The position numbers and the translations under genes are program-made. A DNA stretch of 23,341 bases, taken from assembly GCA_900553255.1 (NCBI GenBank), contig USCI01000037.1, forward strand, positions 1 to 23,341. The letters run 5' to 3'. This DNA comes from an uncultured Oscillospiraceae bacterium (lineage in GTDB: Bacteria > Bacillota > Clostridia > Oscillospirales > Acutalibacteraceae). Shown here one piece after another: positions 1 through 5,147 of this stretch (position 1 is its first letter; the number at the start of each line of letters is the position of its first letter). Below the pieces are notes generated by a model that was not told the DNA's origin, ran no database searches, and saw only the letters and a program-made list of their open reading frames with translations.

Positions 1-55
1 TCACGCCGCATTTGTGCAACCTGCTATCTGCCAACCAGTTTTTCGACACGCTGAA

Positions 56-91
56 GCGGGGCGGCCTTCGGAAAGGCCGCCCCGCTTTTTT
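56..91 (+). terminator. Rho-independent terminator of an upstream plus-strand gene
   Basis: A perfect 13-bp GC-rich stem (56-68 with 73-85) has a 4-nt CGGA loop and is followed by six T residues on the plus strand. The gene it ends lies almost wholly outside the window. I could not decide which frame, if any, of bases 1-55 is coding. The same stem lies just 3' of the minus-strand DUF47 gene and may also slow that transcript, though it has no T-run on that strand. Confidence 0.85.
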
Positions 92-96
92 GTCGT

Positions 97-720
97 TTAG
101 GAATTTTTCATGATGACCCCTTCGACCACGTCGGCAACGTGTTCGCAGGCGTCCGCGCATTTTTCCAGGTAAATGTAAATTTCCCGCCAGGAGAGGATCA
201 CCAGCGGATCGCTGCAGGTGGTGTGCAGCGCGCGCATGCTGGCGATATACCGCCGGTCGGCTTCCTCCTCCATCGTGTTGATGCGCACGATATGCTCGTG
301 CATCTTCTTGGCATGCTTGAAGTCCGCAAATTCGGCCAGCAGGTCCCGCACCGCCTCGCAGCAGCGGATCACCACCCCGGTCAGCTCCAGCGCGTCCGGC
401 TGGATGCTGCGCACATTATTGTAGTAGATGCGCAGCACGACATCCTCGATTTTGTCGGTAATCTCGTCGATGCACTGGCTCAGCTGCATGATGTCCTCGC
501 GCTCGATCGGTGTGATGAACGCCTTGACCAGCACGTCGAGCAGCTCGTGTTTTTTTTCGTCCGCCGCATGCTCCACAACATGGATCTCGTCGAGCTTCTC
601 CGGAAGCGTGTCAGGATCAAAATCCTCCATCACCTTTTCCAGAAGATGGGCCGCCTGGCAGGCATACTCCGTACAGGCCAGGAAATTTTCAAAATAAAAC
701 GAATCCTGCTTTTTAGACAT
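97..720 (-). CDS. DUF47 family (PhoU-like) phosphate transport accessory protein
   Basis: This 207-residue, almost entirely helical acidic protein belongs by sequence feel to the DUF47/PhoU-related family. Such proteins sit beside Pit permeases and are thought to tune low-affinity phosphate uptake from the cytoplasmic face. Family signs are the repeated E/D-rich helices, a central segment with REDIMQLSQCIDEITDKIED (about residues 74-93), and the second-half counterpart with EEEADRRY (about 150-157). The start is supported by a GGAAGGGA Shine-Dalgarno about 6 nt upstream. It lies 36 bp downstream of the permease gene on the same strand, so the two form a pit-DUF47 operon. It probably has no membrane segment. 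The direction of its effect on the permease cannot be read from sequence. Confidence 0.9.
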   Translation of the reverse strand: MSKKQDSFYFENFLACTEYACQAAHLLEKVMEDFDPDTLPEKLDEIHVVEHAADEKKHELLDVLVKAFITPIEREDIMQLSQCIDEITDKIEDVVLRIYYNNVRSIQPDALELTGVVIRCCEAVRDLLAEFADFKHAKKMHEHIVRINTMEEEADRRYIASMRALHTTCSDPLVILSWREIYIYLEKCADACEHVADVVEGVIMKNS

Positions 721-756
721 CGTGTTCCCTTCCTTTCGTTCGCATACGCAGGCGAA

Positions 757-1809
757 TCAGAAAATCGCCATAAACAGCTTGGCCATCAAATAACTGATCA
801 GACCGCAGCCCGGGAAGGTGAACACCCAGGTGAGCACCATTTCCCGCACGACGCGGAAATTGATCGCGGACAGACGCTTGACCGCTCCCACGCCCATAAT
901 GGCGCTGGTCTTGGTGTGGGTGGTGGAAACCGGGATGCCGAACAGGCTGGAAAACAGCAGGCAGACCGCCGCCGACAGGTCAGCGGAAAAGCCCTGGTAC
1001 TTTTCCAGCCGCACCATATCCATGCCGACCGATTTGATGATCTTTTCCCCGCCGACGCTCGTTCCCGCCGCCATCACAACGCTGCACAGCAGCATCAGCC
1101 AAACGGGAATAATGACGCCCTCTACGCTGTTCTGCCCGTTGCTGAAGGCCATTCCCAGGAACAGAACACCGATGAATTTCTGGCCGTCCTGTGCGCCGTG
1201 CATAAAGCTCATCGCAGCGGCGCCGAAAATCTGCGCGCCCCGGAAAAAGCGGTTGGATTTGCGCCGGTCCGCCTTCTGACAAACGATGGTCAGCAGCTTG
1301 CAGATCACCCAGCCGGTGGCAAAGCCAAGCGCCAGGCTGAGCACCAGCCCGTACAGCACCTTCACCCACTCATCCATATTAATGCCGCCAATGCCGTTCT
1401 GGATCGCAATCGCCGCGCCGGACAGCCCGGCAATCAGGCTGTGGCTCTCACTGGTCGGGATACCGAAATAGGAAGCGCCGACGCTGTATACCACGATCGA
1501 AAACAGCGCCGCACACAACGCAATCAGCGCCTCCCGCGTATCGCCGCCGAAATCCACCATATTGCTGATGGTGGAAGCAACCGAGCTGTTGATCTGGGTC
1601 ATGACAAAAACGCCCAGGAAGTTGAACACCGCGCTCAGCCAGATCGCCGAGCGCACATTCATGCAGCGGGTGGTGATGCAGGTGGCAATGGCGTTGGGCG
1701 CGTCGGTCCAGCCGTTGACAAAAATCACACCCAGTGTCAGCAGAACGGTGATCAGCAGCGCGGGGCTCGAGGTCATCTGCTGCAGGAAATCGGCAAACGA
1801 TACTTCCAT
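757..1809 (-). CDS. pit: PiT family inorganic phosphate permease
   Basis: This is a 350-residue polytopic membrane protein of the PiT (phosphate:cation symporter) family. The N-terminal signature NGWTDAPNAIAT (about residues 33-44) is the family's GxNDxxNxxAT-like motif, and a second, inverted-repeat copy appears in the C-terminal half around GIPVSTTHTKTSAIMG. About ten hydrophobic segments are visible, and the length is normal for short bacterial PiT proteins. The start ATG is preceded by GGAAAGGAATG. It is the first gene of a two-gene operon with the DUF47 protein. Transcription appears to start near 2010 from a TTGACG/TATGCT promoter and to pass through a leader containing Pho-box-like repeats and a terminator hairpin. 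This suggests phosphate-responsive control, which is inference. Confidence 0.93.
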   Translation of the reverse strand: MEVSFADFLQQMTSSPALLITVLLTLGVIFVNGWTDAPNAIATCITTRCMNVRSAIWLSAVFNFLGVFVMTQINSSVASTISNMVDFGGDTREALIALCAALFSIVVYSVGASYFGIPTSESHSLIAGLSGAAIAIQNGIGGINMDEWVKVLYGLVLSLALGFATGWVICKLLTIVCQKADRRKSNRFFRGAQIFGAAAMSFMHGAQDGQKFIGVLFLGMAFSNGQNSVEGVIIPVWLMLLCSVVMAAGTSVGGEKIIKSVGMDMVRLEKYQGFSADLSAAVCLLFSSLFGIPVSTTHTKTSAIMGVGAVKRLSAINFRVVREMVLTWVFTFPGCGLISYLMAKLFMAIF

Positions 1810-1848
1810 CTTTTGTAGTCATTCCTTTCCGCCGGCCGTACGGGCAAC

Positions 1849-1947
1849 AAAAAAGACAGAACCGGCAAGCTGCGGCTCTGTCCTGTTGTTTCGGGAGATA
1901 TCCCCCGGAAAACACAGTGAATCAATAGAACGGCAAGCGTGTTCTAT
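1849..1947 (-). promoter_or_regulatory. Structured 5' leader of pit with candidate attenuator
   Basis: On the minus strand the leader forms hairpin 1 (7-bp stem, 1941-1947 with 1925-1931) and then hairpin 2 (10-bp stem, 1873-1882 with 1855-1864, one G.U pair). Six T residues (1854-1849) directly follow hairpin 2. It is therefore a full intrinsic terminator about 40 bp before the pit start. Both hairpins carry the same 8-mer (GCTTGCCG read on the minus strand) next to AGAAC/GTTCT arms. The 5' arm of hairpin 1 can pair with the 3' arm of hairpin 2, which would break the terminator. A GATATC-centred inverted repeat lies between them (about 1892-1908). The attenuator role is inferred. I recognise no known riboswitch class. 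Confidence 0.6.
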
Positions 1948-1975
1948 GACAGACTCCACCACTTAATTTTTACTT

Positions 1976-2045
1976 GGATTTAATTTGGATTTAATATAGA
2001 TTTAATGATCGTATCTAGCATACCAGCAAAACCGACATCCGTCAA
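1976..2045 (-). promoter_or_regulatory. pit promoter and Pho-box-like tandem repeats
   Basis: A minus-strand promoter is seen as TTGACG (2045-2040), a 17-nt spacer and TATGCT (2022-2017). Just downstream are three direct repeats with exact 11-bp spacing: GGATTTAAT at 1976 and 1987, and AGATTTAAT at 1998 (plus-strand reading). PhoP/PhoB response regulators bind TT(A/T/C)ACA-like hexamers at 11-bp periodicity in Firmicutes. The minus-strand reading TTAAAT-N5-TTAAAT resembles this. Their place downstream of the best -10 would suit repression, or a second promoter further downstream. Confidence 0.55.
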
Positions 2046-2053
2046 CGTTTTTT

Positions 2054-2785
2054 TCATCCGGCCGACTCCAGAAAAGCAACAATCGGCGCCGGGTCCTCCA
2101 AGCTGTGCGGATGGTGCCCCACGCCGGGCTTGAGTATCACCTGCAGATGCCCGCCGGCCGCCGCCATTTTTGCCGCCAGGATCGCGCCGTTTTCCGCATA
2201 CGGCACCACATCGTCCGCGTCGCCTGCCACCAGCAGCACCGGAATGCCGGTGCGCAGCAGGTCATCCACCCGGTCGAGCGGGTTGTCCCGGAACAAATAA
2301 GCACTGCGCTCATCCAGCCCAAACCAGCACTTGCACTCCTCCCAGCAGGCCGGATCACCGGCTCCCTTCCCTTTTCCGCCCGGCCAGCTGCGGATATCCA
2401 GCACCGGTGCATCCAGATACAGCGCCAGCACGTCCTCCGGCCAGGTGACGGCATACCGGAAGGCATACAGCCCGCCGCGGCTGAATCCGAACAGCGCCGC
2501 CTTACCGGTCATCCTGAATGTACTGCGCAGCACCTCCCGGAACTCCCGCATGTACGCTATCGCCTGCGGACAGCCGTACATGTCGCTGACCTTGTGGTAG
2601 GCGATTGCCCAGCCGCGCGCAAGCAGCGCCCGGTCAGCGGCATCAAATGCGCCGAAAAATTCCGCACGCCATACCCAGCGCCCGCGCGCATCCGGTGTTT
2701 TGGGACAGACCAGCAGGCTTTCCCTCCCGCCGACCGCAAAATCCAGCCGCCTGTAGCCATTCCATTCGCTTTCCCGTATATCCAT
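2054..2785 (-). CDS. alpha/beta hydrolase family protein
   Basis: A 243-residue serine hydrolase with the alpha/beta fold. The nucleophile elbow GFSRGG places Ser at about residue 102. The acid is Asp in AGDADDVVP (about 189-191) and the catalytic His lies in GVGHHPH (about 225), in the correct order for the triad. No signal peptide is seen, so it is probably cytoplasmic, and the substrate cannot be told. The frame stays open further upstream (to 2977), but those codons overlap the promoter of the divergent gene. I chose the ATG at 2785, which has an AAAGGA-like site upstream. An ATG at 2797 is possible but sits directly on that site. A TATACT -10-like box lies near 2814 on the minus strand. 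Nearest guess is a prolyl-oligopeptidase- or dienelactone-hydrolase-like esterase. Confidence 0.85.
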   Translation of the reverse strand: MDIRESEWNGYRRLDFAVGGRESLLVCPKTPDARGRWVWRAEFFGAFDAADRALLARGWAIAYHKVSDMYGCPQAIAYMREFREVLRSTFRMTGKAALFGFSRGGLYAFRYAVTWPEDVLALYLDAPVLDIRSWPGGKGKGAGDPACWEECKCWFGLDERSAYLFRDNPLDRVDDLLRTGIPVLLVAGDADDVVPYAENGAILAAKMAAAGGHLQVILKPGVGHHPHSLEDPAPIVAFLESAG

Positions 2786-2854
2786 CGGAAGACACATCCT
2801 TTCCCGGACAGTATACCATATTCCGCCTGCCTTGTGGTGATTTTCCACGTGATC

Positions 2855-2883
2855 TTGTCCCGAGCAGCGGTATCCGGTATAAT
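2855..2883 (+). promoter_or_regulatory. Sigma-A promoter for the gene at 2938
   Basis: TTGTCC (2855-2860), 17-nt spacer and a perfect TATAAT (2878-2883), 55 bp before an ATG that has its own AAAGGAGT ribosome binding site. It shares the short gap with the divergent hydrolase gene. Confidence 0.75.
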
Positions 2884-2937
2884 GGCCATATCGCACACAG
2901 CCAATCCAGCCTTGCTGCGGACAAAGGAGTGGCCGGC

Positions 2938-3615
2938 ATGATCCTGCGCATTGACCAGACCGTTTCCCGCACAGCACAGCAGTTTGAGGTATACCGCGGT
3001 GATACGCTGCTGTATACCGGCATGCTGGGCCGTCTAAGCCGGCGGCAATCCATATGTATGGAGGACAGCCGGGGCATACCGGTGGCCGAAGGCACTTACG
3101 TCCCGCCGAAAATCACCGCGTTTTTCCCCCTGCTGCACTGGTTCGGCATACCTCAAACCAGCCGTCAGCTGTACTGCCGCCGCAACGGCGGGGAGTGGGC
3201 GGCATTCTCGCTCAGGCGCTGCGGCTGGCTGAAGCAGCAGTATGTGCTCCGGCTTGCGCAGGCGCAAATGGTATGCCAGGCCTACCCCTTATGCCGGGGC
3301 CGCTTTGCGTACATCCCCATTTATCAGGACAACCTGCAAATTGCGCTGGTCGAGCATTATCTCACCACCGTGGACAACCGGAATCGGTATAAGCTCTATC
3401 TGCTGGACGATTTTGCCCGCTGCAGCGACGAGCTTGCCTTTTTCACGTTATACTACGATAGCTGGACCCGCACCAGAAGCGCTTCCCTCTCCGGCGAAGC
3501 CACTGCGGCCGTGTCATGGACGCTTACCCGCTATGCCCGGCGTTACCAGCCGGACTGGCGGCAGAACCACTTCCCCCAGGAAAATTTTTTTGGAAAAACC
3601 AGCCTGCTGCAATAA
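2938..3615 (+). CDS. hypothetical protein, possibly LURP-one/tubby-like
   Basis: A 225-residue protein I cannot assign firmly. The start is set by AAAGGAGT 8 nt before the ATG and by the promoter at 2855-2883. The N-terminal part (MILRIDQTVSRTAQQFEVYRG, then a GML-containing strand) alternates short beta strands and turns, faintly like the LURP-one/tubby C-terminal-like fold. The middle is rich in Tyr, Arg and Gln. A short region with FAYIPIYQDNLQIALVEHY (about 122-140) is the most family-like stretch and resembles a conserved strand-turn-strand. No signal peptide or membrane segment is seen. It is probably monocistronic, ending at a weak hairpin terminator at 3661. It faces away from the hydrolase at 2054 and shares its promoter gap. 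Function unknown. Confidence 0.8.
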   Translation: MILRIDQTVSRTAQQFEVYRGDTLLYTGMLGRLSRRQSICMEDSRGIPVAEGTYVPPKITAFFPLLHWFGIPQTSRQLYCRRNGGEWAAFSLRRCGWLKQQYVLRLAQAQMVCQAYPLCRGRFAYIPIYQDNLQIALVEHYLTTVDNRNRYKLYLLDDFARCSDELAFFTLYYDSWTRTRSASLSGEATAAVSWTLTRYARRYQPDWRQNHFPQENFFGKTSLLQ

Positions 3616-3660
3616 ATGCGGCCGTCTGTTCCCTTTACTTTCCTTTAATATAGAAGGAAC

Positions 3661-3687
3661 CCGCCATGCGAATGCACGGCGGATTTT
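3661..3687 (+). terminator. Weak intrinsic terminator after the hypothetical gene
   Basis: CCGCCATGC and GCACGGCGG pair over 9 bp with one A.C mismatch around a 4-nt loop, followed by ATTTT and a few bases later another TTTT. It lies 46 bp after the stop codon at 3615. Confidence 0.5.
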
Positions 3688-3775
3688 CCCTTTTGACCGG
3701 TTCCGGCACCACAGGAACCCTTTCCGGGTGGGGGCATATACTGTTAATACCAACCAGGAAAGGAGGAACCCTAAT

Positions 3776-3910
3776 ATGTGTCTGAGTAATCTGTTTGGTG
3801 GGAACGGTGGCTGTTCGTGGCTTCTGTTTATCATCATCATTGTCCTGCTCTGCAGCGATGACTGCGGCGAAAGCCGCAACAACGGCTGTGGCTGTGGCTG
3901 CGGCTGCTAA
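3776..3910 (+). CDS. Gly/Cys-rich single-pass membrane microprotein
   Basis: A 44-residue protein with a near-perfect ribosome binding site (AAAGGAGGA about 9 nt before the ATG). Layout: a short Gly-rich N-terminus (residues 1-13), a hydrophobic stretch WLLFIIIIVLLC (about 15-26), then an acidic DDCGES turn and a tail of alternating Gly and Cys ending GCGCGCGC. Small proteins of this build are common in Clostridia, where automatic annotation often calls them chorion class high-cysteine HCB protein 13. That name is misleading and the function is unknown. The Cys tail could bind metal or form cross-links on the cell or spore surface, which is inference. It is separate from the upstream gene and ends before a long bidirectional hairpin at 3954. 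Confidence 0.8.
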   Translation: MCLSNLFGGNGGCSWLLFIIIIVLLCSDDCGESRNNGCGCGCGC

Positions 3911-3953
3911 AGCATCGTCCGACTTTCCGGATGGCGTTTCATAAGCCCGTCCC

Positions 3954-4000
3954 AGGCGGACAAAACCGGACCGGGTATGCCCGGTCCGGTTTGTCCGCCT
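3954..4000 (+). terminator. Long hairpin terminator between convergent genes
   Basis: Arms 3954-3975 and 3980-4000 pair over about 21 bp with a single bulge and a TATG loop. An A4 run in one arm faces a T3 run in the other. It sits between the stop of the plus-strand microprotein (3910) and the stop of the minus-strand SGNH gene (4074), so it probably ends both transcripts. T-runs are internal rather than trailing, which lowers confidence. Confidence 0.6.
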
Positions 4001-4073
4001 GCCCGGAAGGACAGGCTCTCTGCACAGGCCGCCGGCGGACAGCCGCCTTTCGGCCACCGCGCGCTCTGCCTGC

Positions 4074-5057
4074 CTACAGCCCATAGTGTTCCCGGAGAAT
4101 CGCCGCCAGCCGGTCGGCGATCCTCCGGTGCCCGCCGCGCAGGGGATGCAGCGGCTGAGGCGGGATCCAGCCCGTCGAATCAATAAAAAGCACATCGTCT
4201 CCCCGCCGGGCATTGAACTGCCTCACCAGCTCTCTCAACGCTCCGGCAAACACGCCGCAAAAGGGGCAGAGCGCGATAATCCTGGCATTGGGATTCAGCC
4301 GACGGATTACCTCCAGCAGCTCCCGATAACCGGCGATAAAGGCCTCTTCCTCCCCGTACATATCGTTTGCCCCGTGGTTAATCAGGATAAAGTCCGGCTG
4401 TGCCCGGGACAGCGGCGCCCCGTCGAAGCAGTACGGATACGCCTCGGCGGCACGCGGCACGCCGCCGCAGCCTTCTCTGGTCACCCCTACCGAGCCATAC
4501 CCCATAAACACCGGCCGGAGATGCAGCATGCGCGCGGTCAGCGCCGCATAGGTGGCCTGGGAATCGTCCTGATACACCCGCTTGCTCTGGTCGAGCAGCT
4601 CTGCCTCGTCCTGTACGTCGATGAGCACCCCTTCGGTAATGGAGTCGCCCACAAATTCGATCACCGGCCTCTGGTCCGGCGGCAGGATACCCGCTTCTTC
4701 CGCCTCGTATCCCCGGAACGCCGTTTTGGCGGCAAGCGGCGCATACCAGCGGCTCTGCGCCTCCACCGATCCTTTCATGCTTACCCGCAGCACGTGGCCG
4801 CCGCCGCGCTCCGCTGCCACCTGCAGCCGGGCAGCCAGCGCCGTCTCAACAGCCGTGCCGCCGTCCACCGACACCCACAAATGCGGATACGGCGGCACAT
4901 TGCCCTCCAGGTCAAAGCACAATACCGCGCGCCTGCCCCGGAAGGCGATTTCGATGTAAGCGCCGTTCGCCGTACAGACGGCAGCATGCCCCTGCGCAGC
5001 CCAGCGTCCGGTCAGGCGGACAGACGGGTCCGCATAGCTGTATGCCTGCAAAACCAT
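4074..5057 (-). CDS. SGNH/GDSL hydrolase, CE2-like two-domain esterase
   Basis: A 327-residue protein with an N-terminal beta-rich domain (about 1-125) and a C-terminal SGNH hydrolase domain (about 130-327). Block I is FVGDSITEG with nucleophile Ser at about 139. Block III is NHGANDMY (Asn231, Asp232). Block V is LHPLRGGH with His at about 304 and 310. The beta-jelly-roll plus SGNH order is that of carbohydrate esterase family 2-type acetylesterases, so deacetylation of a glycan is the likely role (inference from architecture). No signal peptide is apparent. The ATG at 5057 follows an AAAGGGGGGG run and fits the domain start. An upstream in-frame start (5144) would run through the hairpin at 5074-5110 and is unlikely. 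It lies downstream of the beta-helix protein on the same strand. Confidence 0.88.
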   Translation of the reverse strand: MVLQAYSYADPSVRLTGRWAAQGHAAVCTANGAYIEIAFRGRRAVLCFDLEGNVPPYPHLWVSVDGGTAVETALAARLQVAAERGGGHVLRVSMKGSVEAQSRWYAPLAAKTAFRGYEAEEAGILPPDQRPVIEFVGDSITEGVLIDVQDEAELLDQSKRVYQDDSQATYAALTARMLHLRPVFMGYGSVGVTREGCGGVPRAAEAYPYCFDGAPLSRAQPDFILINHGANDMYGEEEAFIAGYRELLEVIRRLNPNARIIALCPFCGVFAGALRELVRQFNARRGDDVLFIDSTGWIPPQPLHPLRGGHRRIADRLAAILREHYGL

Positions 5058-5073
5058 CCCCCCCTTTGTGGAT

Positions 5074-5110
5074 AAGGCGCGCCCCCCGCATCCGGCGGAG
5101 GGCGCGCCTT
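5074..5110 (-). terminator. Strong intergenic hairpin after the beta-helix gene
   Basis: Arms 5074-5089 and 5095-5110 pair over 16 bp with one mismatch and each contains GGCGCGCC. It sits 38 bp after the stop of the chimeric frame and just before the SGNH gene start. Trailing T residues are few on either strand, so it may be a partial terminator or an RNA-stabilising stem. Confidence 0.5.
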
Positions 5111-5147
5111 TCAAAACATGGCCAACTTCCGTTGATTCCGGCACCGC

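Noticed and set aside
1..55. 3' end of an upstream plus-strand gene
   Set aside because: The terminator at 56-91 implies one, but none of the three frames over these few codons is recognisable enough to annotate.
139..1818. 559-codon plus-strand frame
   Set aside because: Antisense shadow of the DUF47 and pit genes; no ribosome binding site and the product is His/Gln/Arg-rich, typical of reverse reading of GC-rich genes.
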